This document shows, piece by piece, positions 1 through 6,830 of a DNA stretch of 21,611 nucleotides. The notes below the pieces were generated by a model, which was given only the letters and a program-made list of their open reading frames with translations, searched no databases and was not told the origin of the DNA. A program made the position numbers and the translations under genes. This DNA is from Candidatus Omnitrophota bacterium (GTDB taxonomy: Bacteria; Omnitrophota; Gorgyraeia; Duberdicusellales; 4484-171): NCBI GenBank assembly GCA_003644405.1, contig QNCE01000008.1, positions 1 through 21,611 on the forward strand. The letters run 5' to 3'. Each line of letters starts with the position of its first letter. Position 1 is the stretch's first letter.

Positions 1-13
1 AGACATAATCTAT

Positions 14-49
14 TTGACAAATTTGTAAAATGTGGTATAAAACTTTTCT
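14..49 (+). promoter_or_regulatory. Sigma70-type promoter of rplM-rpsI, likely (near-)leaderless transcript
   Basis: A perfect -35 box TTGACA lies at 14-19, followed by a 16-base spacer and TATAAA at 36-41. A TG at 33-34 gives the extended -10 form TGNTATAAA. A start site about 7 bases after the -10 box falls at roughly 48-50, and the rplM ATG is at 50. No Shine-Dalgarno sequence precedes that ATG (aacttttct), so the message is probably leaderless or has a leader of one or two bases. The boxes are seen directly; activity and start site are inferred. Confidence 0.75.
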
Positions 50-475
50 ATGAAGAAGACGAAGTTTTATAATGAATCAGCAAGAAAATGGGTCCTTATT
101 GATGCCAAGAATAAAATTCTAGGTAGATTGGCCACTCGTGTTGCTAAGATTTTGCAGGGTAAAAATAAATCAATTTATTCTCCTAATTTCTTGTGTGGTG
201 ATTATGTTGTGGTAATAAATGCGAAATATATCAGGGTTACGGGTGAAAAACTAAAAGAGAAAATTTATGATAAATACTCAGGATATCCAGGTGGTAGAAA
301 AGAAATAACCCTAGAACGACTTATGCAGAAGAATCCCGTTAAAGCACTTTATTTAGCGGTGAAAGGGATGCTTCCCAAAACTACTTTAGGTAAAAGAATG
401 TTAAGGTGTTTAAAAATTTATCCTGAGGATAAACATCCACATTGTGCTCAAAGTCCTGTTAAAATAGAAGTTTAA
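50..475 (+). CDS. rplM: 50S ribosomal protein L13 (uL13)
   Basis: Large-subunit ribosomal protein that binds 23S rRNA early in 50S assembly. The 141-residue length is normal for bacterial L13 (about 142). Family blocks are clear: RKWVLIDAKNKILGRLAT near the N-terminus, GDYVVVINA in the middle, KYSGYPGG, then AVKGMLPKTTLGKRML and a C-terminal HPHCAQSP block. The ATG is the only sensible start because it directly precedes the conserved N-terminal strand and lies just below a strong promoter. It has no ribosome binding site, which fits leaderless initiation. rpsI follows after 2 bases, the usual rplM-rpsI pair, so the two subunit proteins are made from one message. Identity is very secure. Confidence 0.98.
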   Translation: MKKTKFYNESARKWVLIDAKNKILGRLATRVAKILQGKNKSIYSPNFLCGDYVVVINAKYIRVTGEKLKEKIYDKYSGYPGGRKEITLERLMQKNPVKALYLAVKGMLPKTTLGKRMLRCLKIYPEDKHPHCAQSPVKIEV

Positions 476-477
476 AT

Positions 478-885
478 ATGCAAGCAACCACCCAAAAGAA
501 ATTTGCTTTAGCTACCGGTAGAAGAAAGGAGGCTACAGCTCGTGTAAGAGTAATTTCTGGTGGTAAAGGTTTAATTTTTATTAATGGTAGAAAGCTAGAA
601 GATTATTTCCCCACTATAAACTGTCAAATGCAGGTAAAAAAACCCCTTATCGTTACAGAGATGATAGATAAAGTCAATATAAAAGCACGAGTTAGGGGTG
701 GAGGAATCGCAGGCCAAGCAGGCGCGGTAAGCTTAGGTATAGCAAGAGCTTTGGTTGAGATTGATCCTACCTTAAGAGGGATGTTAAGAAAAGAGGATCT
801 TTTAACACGTGACCCTCGTGCTAAAGAGAGAAAAAAATACGGTCGCAAAGGAGCCCGCCGTCGATTCCAGTGGACCAAACGTTAA
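478..885 (+). CDS. rpsI: 30S ribosomal protein S9 (uS9)
   Basis: Small-subunit protein whose basic C-terminal tail reaches the P-site tRNA. It is 135 residues long; the family is about 130. Recognisable blocks are ATGRRKEATARVRV near the N-terminus, VRGGGIAGQAGAVSLGIARAL in the centre and LLTRDPRAKERKKYGRKGARR before the end. The protein finishes in the diagnostic WTKR tail (usually FSKR), so the tail that touches tRNA is intact. A short N-terminal extension (MQATTQKK) precedes the conserved core. The ATG lies 2 bases after the rplM stop with no convincing Shine-Dalgarno motif, so translation probably depends on coupling to rplM. Confidence 0.98.
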   Translation: MQATTQKKFALATGRRKEATARVRVISGGKGLIFINGRKLEDYFPTINCQMQVKKPLIVTEMIDKVNIKARVRGGGIAGQAGAVSLGIARALVEIDPTLRGMLRKEDLLTRDPRAKERKKYGRKGARRRFQWTKR

Positions 886-976
886 TAACAACCTTCTTTT
901 TTCTTTAAAAAGTAGCCTAAATATAGTAAAATTACTAAAAAAGAATTAATTATTGAATAGCCAAAAAGGATGTTTT
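886..976 (+). other. AT-rich spacer between rpsI and the broken S74-like gene
   Basis: This is low-complexity AT-rich DNA after the rpsI stop. A weak inverted match, CTTTTT with AAAAAG around 898-912, could form a small A/T-only stem but lacks the GC stem of an intrinsic terminator. TATAGT at 922-927 resembles a -10 box with no -35 box at the right distance. A purine-rich AAAAAGGA at 963-970 is a plausible ribosome binding site for the ATG at 977. Nothing else is recognisable. Confidence 0.4.
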
Positions 977-1697
977 ATGAAAAACAGCAAACTTTTTCAA
1001 TTGACGCTATTTGAACTACTGCTAATTTTCTTCTTAAAGGTTAATCTTTGTTCCTTTTTAACAATCCACAGAATGGATAACAGTAAATGCTCTCAACTTC
1101 TCTTTCAAAACTCAGGTGGTAATTATGTTGCCAATATTCATACAACCAATACAGTAAATGGATCTCTGATTTTTAGGGTAGGACCTAATAATTCGGATCC
1201 CCAGAGTTTGCCTATCAGATTAATTATAACAAATAATAGTAGAGTTGGTGTTAACACAAATAACCCTGGAGGTCATACTTTAGCGGTAAATGGTTCAGCA
1301 GCTAAGCCAGGTGGTGGCAGTTGGTCCACTTTTTCAAATATAAGGCTTAAGAAAACCGAAGGCGAGTATAAGTGTGATTTAAAGGAAATCGTAAAACTTG
1401 CATCTATACGTTATCATTATAAGAAAAAAATGAATTGAATTTACCTGCTGATAAAGAGTTTATAGGACTAGTTTTTTAAGATGTGCAGAAGGTTATTCGG
1501 GAGGCAATTAAAAATGATAGAGGGTATTAATGTTAGATAACGATCCTGTTATATGGGCAATGCTAAATGCAATAAAAGAATTAAAGATAGAAAATGATAA
1601 ATTAAAAAAAGCGAATAAAGGGGTTAGCGACAAAGATAAAAGGATTCGAAGGTTAAAGGGTAGTTTTTCACACTTAATTTGTTTCTCGCCATTTTAA
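977..1697 (+). pseudogene. Decayed exported protein with a C-terminal S74-like intramolecular chaperone (tail-fibre) domain
   Basis: The open part (977-1438, 153 codons) begins with a hydrophobic stretch. That stretch could be a Sec signal, or a degenerate type IV prepilin leader, because LTLFELLL has Glu at the pilin +5 spacing but lacks the Gly before the cut site. Next comes a beta-rich segment with RVGVNTNNPGGHTLAVNGSA, typical before tail-fibre chaperone domains. The domain then starts at GGGSWSTFSNIRLKK and stops at TGA 1436. Coding similarity continues in another frame from about 1438: NLPADKEFIGLV, TAA at 1477, then DVQKVIREAIKNDRGY, TAA at 1528. It resumes in a third frame from 1533: LDNDPVIWAMLNAIKELK, a Lys/Glu-rich coiled coil, then TAA at 1695-1697. 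The simplest reading is one A lost from the run at 1424-1430, a CAA-to-TAA change at 1477 and one T lost near 1526-1530. The start at 977 follows AAAAAGGA. Such domains normally trimerise fibres and cleave themselves off; this copy is almost surely non-functional. Confidence 0.85.
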
Positions 1698-1701
1698 AAT
1701 A

Positions 1702-1743
1702 TTGACGGTTATAAGATTTTAGTTTATTATAGTTTAATTTTTT
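1702..1743 (+). promoter_or_regulatory. Sigma70-type promoter of the arg/lys operon, very short leader
   Basis: TTGACG at 1702-1707 (5 of 6 consensus) is followed by a 17-base spacer and TATTAT at 1725-1730 (5 of 6). The predicted start is near 1736-1738, only about 6-8 bases before the argC ATG at 1744. No Shine-Dalgarno motif is present (agtttaatttttt). There is no room for a leader peptide, T-box, riboswitch or attenuator. The boxes are seen; use is inferred. No clear ARG-box palindrome is visible. Confidence 0.65.
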
Positions 1744-2775
1744 ATGAGTACAAATAAGATTTTAAAAGTAGTAATTTTTGGAGCGACAGGATTTACAGGG
1801 GAAAAGTTAGTTGAACTTCTTTTAAAACATCCTTCTGTAAGAATTACTTACCTCTCAGCAAAAATAGAGAAAGACTGTTATTATAGCGACCTCTTCCCTA
1901 AATTTAAAGGTAAAATAGACTTAATCTGTGAAAAACCTAATATTAAAAAGGCTAAAAACTTGGGAGATATCTTCTTTCTTGCTTTACCTCATACTGTATC
2001 AATGCGAATAGTTCCTTACCTTTTAGAAGAGGATAAAAAGGTGATCGATTTATCTGCTGACTATCGATTGAAAAATACTAAATTGTATAAGGAGTACTAT
2101 AAGATAAATCATACTGATAAAAGAAATCTAAAAAAAGCTACATACGGACTAGTTGAATTTTTTAAGAATAAAATTAAAGAAAGTAAACTTATTGCTAACC
2201 CGGGTTGTTACCCCATTTCTACAATCTTGCCTTTAGCCCCTTTGCTAAAGGAGGATTTAATAGACCCAGAGATAATTATAGACGCTAAATCTTCAATAAC
2301 AGGTGCAGGAAGAAAACCAGCTGTTGAATATCATTATTCAAATATTTCCAATAACTTATGGGCTTATAAACCATTCATCCATCAGCACACCCCTGAGATA
2401 GTAGAAGTACTAAAAAGAATCTCTAACAATAAGGAGATAAAACTTAACTTTATCCCCCATGTAGTAGGCATTGAAGTTGGAATTTATTCAACAATCCACA
2501 TTAACTTTAAAAGAAGGATGACGACGAAAAGTTTGATAGGAATTTATAATAAGTATTATAAAACCTCCCCCTTTGTGAGGGTAAGGGTTAGTTTGCCTAA
2601 ATTAAAGGACGTTACAGGAACGAACTTTTGTGATATAGGGTTTTATATAGACAAAAGTAGGAAGAGAGCGGTTATATGTTCCTGTATAGATAATCTTATA
2701 AAAGGAGCTAGCGGCAACGCCATTCAGAATATGAATGTGATGTGTGGGTTTAAAGAAACCGAGGGCCTTTTATGA
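1744..2775 (+). CDS. argC: N-acetyl-gamma-glutamyl-phosphate reductase
   Basis: NADPH-dependent cytosolic enzyme for step 3 of arginine synthesis: N-acetylglutamyl phosphate to N-acetylglutamate semialdehyde. The 343-residue length is typical. The Rossmann motif GATGFTGEKLVELL lies at about residues 13-26, and the family block FLALPHTVSM near 78-87. The catalytic cysteine is Cys155 in NPGCYPIS, followed by the SSITGAGRKP block. The substrate-site HQHTPEI and the C-terminal NLIKGASGNAIQNMN are present. A LysY/ArgC2 role in the LysW pathway is unlikely, since no LysW carrier gene is present and argJ is adjacent. It is the first gene of the run, starting just below a promoter with no Shine-Dalgarno sequence. 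Its stop overlaps the argJ start (ATGA). Confidence 0.97.
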   Translation: MSTNKILKVVIFGATGFTGEKLVELLLKHPSVRITYLSAKIEKDCYYSDLFPKFKGKIDLICEKPNIKKAKNLGDIFFLALPHTVSMRIVPYLLEEDKKVIDLSADYRLKNTKLYKEYYKINHTDKRNLKKATYGLVEFFKNKIKESKLIANPGCYPISTILPLAPLLKEDLIDPEIIIDAKSSITGAGRKPAVEYHYSNISNNLWAYKPFIHQHTPEIVEVLKRISNNKEIKLNFIPHVVGIEVGIYSTIHINFKRRMTTKSLIGIYNKYYKTSPFVRVRVSLPKLKDVTGTNFCDIGFYIDKSRKRAVICSCIDNLIKGASGNAIQNMNVMCGFKETEGLL

Positions 2776-3884
2776 AAGTACCTGAAGGGTTTCTATTGAG
2801 TGGTATAAATTGCGGCATAAAAAGGGGTAAAAGATTAGATTTAGGACTCATTTTTTGTAAAAATGGAGCAGTTGCCTGTGGTTTCTTTACTAAGAATTCC
2901 AATCCTTCTTATTCGGTAGTAGTTAGTAAAAAGAATATTAAAAATTCCATAAAGGCATTAGTTGTAAATAGTGGTAATGCTAATTGTTTTACAGATAAGA
3001 AAGACTTACTTAATACTATCAAGTTATGTAAATCTTTGGCTAGAGAGTTAAACATTAAAGAAGAAAATGTTTTGATTGCCTCAACCGGTAAAATCGGTCA
3101 AAGTTTGCCTTTTTCTAAAATAACTAAAAGTTTATCTAAACTTTGCGAAAAGTTAAATATAAATAAAAGGAATATAAAATCCTTTGCAGAAAGTATATTA
3201 ACTACCGATACTCATAGAAAAGTATCTTTTCGTGAAATTGAAGTAAAAAGAAAAAAGATAAAAATATTAGGATTTTCTAAAGGAGCTGGTATGATTAATC
3301 CCGAACTGGCAACGATGTTAGCTTTCATTATTACAGATGCGAAGATAACGAAATCCCTTTTGAAAAACATCGCTAAAGAAGCTGTGGAAGAAAGTTTTAA
3401 TTCCATCTCTGTGGATGGTTGCACCAGCACCAATGATAGTGTAATTTTTTTGGCAAGCAAGGAATCTTGGCAAGTAAAAGATAAGCAATCCATAGCTAAA
3501 TTTAAGATGGCTTTAAAACAAGTTTGTAGAGAGTTAGCAAAAATGATAGTTAAAGATGGAGAAGGGTCAACCAAGTTTATTCAGATCAATATAAAAGGAG
3601 CAAAAACACAGAGAGAAGCCAAATTAGCTTTTAAAGCGATAAGCTCATCAGTTCTTTTTAGAGCATCGATGTATGGTAAGAATCCCAACTGGGGTAGGAT
3701 TGTTGCTAGTTTAGGCCAGGCTGGAATAAAATTAAGTGAAGATAAATTTAGAGTAAAAACAACCCCTTTAAAGAATAGAGAGATAAATATAATAGTTAAT
3801 TTAGGAAGGGGCAATTATAGCTGGTGTGGTTGGTGTTGTGATATTACACCAAATTATATCAATATAAACGCTAAATATAATTAA
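2772..3884 (+). CDS. argJ: Glutamate N-acetyltransferase / acetylornithine transacetylase
   Basis: Transfers the acetyl group from N-acetylornithine back to glutamate, making the arginine route cyclic; some family members also use acetyl-CoA (bifunctional), which cannot be told here. It is 370 residues long and shows the self-cleavage block KGAGMINPELATMLAF. Cleavage would be between Ala180 and Thr181, so Thr181 is the predicted nucleophile and new N-terminus. Other family landmarks are VVNSGNANC, ASTGKIGQSLP (oxyanion-hole region), SFNSISVDGCTSTND, MIVKDGEGSTKF and the C-terminal MYGKNPNWGRI. Near the end, residues 350-356 read SWCGWCC where the family usually has Ser, three small residues and WTC, which may be a compensated double frameshift (see findings). 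It overlaps argC by 4 bases. The absence of argE nearby fits a transacetylase-based cycle. Confidence 0.97.
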   Translation: MKVPEGFLLSGINCGIKRGKRLDLGLIFCKNGAVACGFFTKNSNPSYSVVVSKKNIKNSIKALVVNSGNANCFTDKKDLLNTIKLCKSLARELNIKEENVLIASTGKIGQSLPFSKITKSLSKLCEKLNINKRNIKSFAESILTTDTHRKVSFREIEVKRKKIKILGFSKGAGMINPELATMLAFIITDAKITKSLLKNIAKEAVEESFNSISVDGCTSTNDSVIFLASKESWQVKDKQSIAKFKMALKQVCRELAKMIVKDGEGSTKFIQINIKGAKTQREAKLAFKAISSSVLFRASMYGKNPNWGRIVASLGQAGIKLSEDKFRVKTTPLKNREINIIVNLGRGNYSWCGWCCDITPNYININAKYN

Positions 3885-3891
3885 AGGGTTT

Positions 3892-4740
3892 ATGGAAGAA
3901 GCTATAAAAAAAGCAGATATTTTAATAGAAGCACTTCCTTACATAAAACAATTTCATAAAAAGATTATGGTGATTAAATATGGAGGTTCGATCCTAGGGG
4001 AAAAAAGGGTGAGGAAGTCCGTATTAGAAGACATAGCTTTTTTAAGGTACACAGGGATAAGGCCAATATTGGTTCATGGTGGAGGACCTACTATTACTGA
4101 GAGATTAAAAAAATTAAAAATTTCTTCGCAATTCGTGGAAGGTTTTAGAGTTACCGACAGCAAGACATTAAAGGTTGTGGAAGAAGAACTTAATAATTTG
4201 AACGATTTAATAGTTAAAGAGATTACATCTCATGGTATAAAAGCTAGGGGATTTAAAAAAGAGGATAAGATACTTCTAGTGAAGAAGAAAGAGAGTAAAA
4301 AAGATTTAGGTTTTGTAGGGGAAGTTGTGGATTTTAACCGTCAAAGTATAGAAGAGGTTTTAAGTGAAGCCATTCCTGTGATATGTCCTATGGGAGTATC
4401 GAAGGATAATACTACTTACAATATAAATGCTGATGAGGTAGCCTTCTTTTTAGCTTCTTATTTGCCTGCAGAGAAAATTGTTTTTCTTACAAATGTCTTA
4501 GGGGTGATGCGTGATCCCAACGACGAAGATTCTTTAATTTCTACTCTTACCGTGAAGGAGGCAGAAGAACTCATTAGGGAGAAGGTGATTGACGAGGGAA
4601 TGGTTCCTAAGGTGAAAGCAGCAATAGAAGCGATTAAACACGGGGTTAAAAAAGCTCATATTGTAGATGCTAAAATTTCCCATGCTATTCTTCTTGAGAT
4701 TTTTACTAATGAAGGAATAGGTACAGAGATTGTTGCTTAG
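3892..4740 (+). CDS. argB: N-acetylglutamate kinase
   Basis: Phosphorylates N-acetylglutamate with ATP, the committed step of the cyclic arginine pathway. It is 282 residues with an amino-acid kinase fold. Motifs are IKYGGSILGE (phosphate-binding Lys-Tyr-Gly-Gly, residues 24-33), LVHGGGPTI (61-69, substrate binding), NINADEVA and the C-terminal IVDAKISHAILLEIFTNEG-x-GTEI. About 20 residues lie before the KYGG strand, as in hexameric arginine-inhibited kinases. The short arginine-insensitive enzyme of E. coli starts almost at that strand. Feedback inhibition by arginine is therefore likely (inference). The ATG lies 7 bases after argJ with a weak AAAGGG upstream. Confidence 0.97.
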   Translation: MEEAIKKADILIEALPYIKQFHKKIMVIKYGGSILGEKRVRKSVLEDIAFLRYTGIRPILVHGGGPTITERLKKLKISSQFVEGFRVTDSKTLKVVEEELNNLNDLIVKEITSHGIKARGFKKEDKILLVKKKESKKDLGFVGEVVDFNRQSIEEVLSEAIPVICPMGVSKDNTTYNINADEVAFFLASYLPAEKIVFLTNVLGVMRDPNDEDSLISTLTVKEAEELIREKVIDEGMVPKVKAAIEAIKHGVKKAHIVDAKISHAILLEIFTNEGIGTEIVA

Positions 4741-4741
4741 A

Positions 4742-5902
4742 ATGATGAGTAGTGTTCTTATCCCTGTATATAAGAAAATAGGACCAACTTTTGTGAGGGG
4801 GAAGGGAAGCTATCTTTGGGATGAAAGAGGAAAGAAGTATCTTGATTTATTTCCCGGATGGGGAGTATCTATTTTAGGACATTCTCATCCTCAGATAGGT
4901 AAAGTAATTTCTCAACAGGCTAGAGAACTTATTCATCTTCCTAATAATTTAGTTCACCCTTATCAGGAGAAAGCAGCTAGAGAGTTAGTGAAGCTTTCTT
5001 TCGAAGCAAAGGTATTTTTTGCTAACTCGGGTACAGAGGCAGTGGAAGCAGCCATTAAATTTTCTCGTCTCTATGGAGGAGGGAAACGATATGAGATTAT
5101 AATGATGAAGAATTCCTTCCACGGAAGAACTTTTGGGAGCCTTTCTGCTACTGGTCAAAAAAAATACAGATATCCTTTCAGACCACTTCTTCCTAAATTT
5201 ATAGAAGCCAAGTTTAACGACTTTGAGGATTTAAAGACAAAAATTAATAAAAAGACTGTAGGAGTTATTTTAGAGTTAATTCAAGGAGAAGGAGGAGTAA
5301 ATGTAGCTGATTACGATTATATTCAGAAAGTAAGTACCTTATGCAGGAAGAATGATTTACTTTTTATAATAGATGAGGTTCAGACAGGTATGGGGAGAAC
5401 TTCTAAGATGTTCTGTTATCAACACTATGATATTAAGCCGGATATTATGCTATTATCTAAGGGATTGGGAGCAGGTTTTCCTGTGTCAGCGATGTTAGTA
5501 AAAAAAGATATTGCTGACATAATGGGAAGAGGACTTCATGCTTCTACTTTTGGAGGGAATCCTTTAGCTTGCCGGGTAGTTTTAGAGGTATTAAAACTGT
5601 TAAGAGAAGAAAGAATTCTTTCTAATGTTAAAAGAGTGGGAGAGTATCTTAGGAAGAAACTTATTGTATTAAAGGAAAGGTTTGGTTTTATTAAAGAAGT
5701 GAGAGGGAAAGGGCTAATGGTGGGGATAGAACTAAAAGGCAAATCCTACCCTATTTTTGAGGAAGTTCTAAAAAGAGGAGTAATTATTAACTCTACTCAT
5801 GAGAATGTCTTAAGGATAATGCCTGCATTGAATGTTAAAAAAGAAGAAATAGATGAAGGCTTAAATATTCTAGAAGAAGTTTTTAAAAAGTATGCTAAGT
5901 AA
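4742..5902 (+). CDS. argD: Acetylornithine aminotransferase (PLP, class III)
   Basis: Converts N-acetylglutamate semialdehyde plus glutamate to N-acetylornithine. Read from ATG 4742 it has 386 residues. Class III aminotransferase landmarks are clear: LWDERGKKYLDLFPGWGVSILGH near the start, NSGTEAVEAAIKFSR (PLP phosphate), MKNSFHGRTFGSLSATGQ, IIDEVQTGMGRT (Asp pairing with the PLP nitrogen) and LLSKGLGAGFPVSAM with the Schiff-base Lys240. ASTFGGNPLACR follows. Start choice: the frame is open to a TTG at 4730 inside argB, but ATG codons at 4742 and 4745 match the family's short N-terminus better, and either could be used. ArgD enzymes often also act on N-succinyl-LL-DAP-semialdehyde. That is unnecessary here because dapL supplies DAP. 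The 3' end overlaps argF by 11 bases. Confidence 0.95.
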   Translation: MMSSVLIPVYKKIGPTFVRGKGSYLWDERGKKYLDLFPGWGVSILGHSHPQIGKVISQQARELIHLPNNLVHPYQEKAARELVKLSFEAKVFFANSGTEAVEAAIKFSRLYGGGKRYEIIMMKNSFHGRTFGSLSATGQKKYRYPFRPLLPKFIEAKFNDFEDLKTKINKKTVGVILELIQGEGGVNVADYDYIQKVSTLCRKNDLLFIIDEVQTGMGRTSKMFCYQHYDIKPDIMLLSKGLGAGFPVSAMLVKKDIADIMGRGLHASTFGGNPLACRVVLEVLKLLREERILSNVKRVGEYLRKKLIVLKERFGFIKEVRGKGLMVGIELKGKSYPIFEEVLKRGVIINSTHENVLRIMPALNVKKEEIDEGLNILEEVFKKYAK

Positions 5903-6824
5903 TTTTATCTCTTTAAAGTATTTTTCTAAACGCAAAATAAATAACCTGATCACTCTTACTGCTCGGATAAAGAAGAATCCTCAGAAATTTAAGAGAGTCC
6001 TAAACGATTTTACTATAGGTTTACTTTTTCAAAAGCCTTCTCTAAGAACAAAAACAGCTTTCTACTTGGGAGCGCTTCAGTTAGGTGCAAGGGCAATCTA
6101 TTTTTCTCCTCAAGAGGTCCAGATGGGCGAAAGAGAGGCTACTTTTGATGTAGCTAGAACATTGGCTCGCTACCTAGATTGTGTAGTCCTAAGATGTTTT
6201 TCCCATCAAACAATTTTAGATTTTGTGAAAGCTTCAACTATTCCTGTAGTAAATGGATTGAGTGACTTTCTTCATCCTTCTCAGGTTTTAGGAGACTTAT
6301 TTACTCTCCATGAGGTAAAGAAAGATATAAGGAGGATTAAGGTTGTTTTTATAGGGGATGGTAACAATGTCTGTCACTCTCTTCTCTATGGTTTTAGTAT
6401 TATAGGAGGTAATCTAGTTGTTGCTACTCCTGAAAACTATTCTCCTAATAGAGAAGTTGTACAGGAGGTAAAAGATTTTGCTAAAGTAAGTGGAGCAAAA
6501 ATAGAGGTTCTTCATGATCCTATAAAAGCAGCAGAAGATAGCGATGTTGTCTATACTGATGTATGGGTTTCTATGGGTAAAGAAAAAGAGAGTTCTAAGC
6601 GGATAAAAGCATTTAAAAAATTCCAGGTAAATGATAAAATTCTAAAAAAGGCTAAAAAGACATGTGTGATTATGCATTGTTTGCCAGCAAGAAGGGGTCA
6701 AGAGATAACTAGTAAAGTTTTAGATAGTAAAAACTCTATCATATTCTTGCAGGCAGAAAACAGACTTCATTCTGCTAAGGCTATTTTAGTTTACCTTCTG
6801 AATAAGAAGTTTTCCCAAGATTAA
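5892..6824 (+). CDS. argF: Ornithine carbamoyltransferase
   Basis: Makes citrulline from ornithine and carbamoyl phosphate. The 310-residue length is typical. The carbamoyl-phosphate loop reads KPSLRTKTAF (canonical STRTR; the SLRT form is common, but the last Arg is Lys here). It is followed by HPSQVLGDLFTLHE (HPxQ motif), FIGDGNNVCHSL, the ornithine-binding DVWVSMG loop and the HCLPARRGQEIT block with the catalytic Cys. The DxWxSMG loop and HCLPxRRG block indicate ornithine rather than acetyl- or succinyl-ornithine as substrate. The ATG lies within the 3' end of argD (11-base overlap), so translation is probably coupled. argG follows after 6 bases. Confidence 0.96.
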   Translation: MLSNFISLKYFSKRKINNLITLTARIKKNPQKFKRVLNDFTIGLLFQKPSLRTKTAFYLGALQLGARAIYFSPQEVQMGEREATFDVARTLARYLDCVVLRCFSHQTILDFVKASTIPVVNGLSDFLHPSQVLGDLFTLHEVKKDIRRIKVVFIGDGNNVCHSLLYGFSIIGGNLVVATPENYSPNREVVQEVKDFAKVSGAKIEVLHDPIKAAEDSDVVYTDVWVSMGKEKESSKRIKAFKKFQVNDKILKKAKKTCVIMHCLPARRGQEITSKVLDSKNSIIFLQAENRLHSAKAILVYLLNKKFSQD

Positions 6825-6830
6825 GTTAAG

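Noticed and set aside
624..878. Antisense open frame over rpsI, and similar ones over argJ (3212-3574, 3581-3814), argD and uvrA
   Set aside because: They lie opposite clearly conserved genes, show no family motifs or ribosome binding sites, and have the biased composition expected of shadow frames.
896..912. Intrinsic terminator after rpsI
   Set aside because: The stem would be almost all A-T pairs with no GC core and no clean T-tract after it.
953..976. TTG at 953 as start of the S74-like gene
   Set aside because: ATG at 977 has a purine-rich AAAAAGGA 6 bases upstream and gives a proper hydrophobic leader; the extra eight residues do not.
1698..1743. Lysine riboswitch, T-box or arginine attenuator ahead of argC
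   Set aside because: Only about 46 bases separate the pseudogene from argC, and the predicted leader is under 10 bases, too short for any of these.
1744..4740. LysW-dependent (AAA pathway) lysine genes rather than arginine genes
   Set aside because: No LysW carrier, LysX or LysK is present, argJ is present, and lysine is covered by the DAP route downstream.
4730..4741. TTG 4730 as the argD start
   Set aside because: It would overlap argB and add four residues not seen in the family; ATG 4742 or 4745 fit better.
5892..6824. N-acetylornithine or N-succinylornithine carbamoyltransferase instead of ArgF
   Set aside because: The DVWVSMG ornithine loop and HCLPARRG block match ordinary ornithine carbamoyltransferases, and ArgJ already releases free ornithine.
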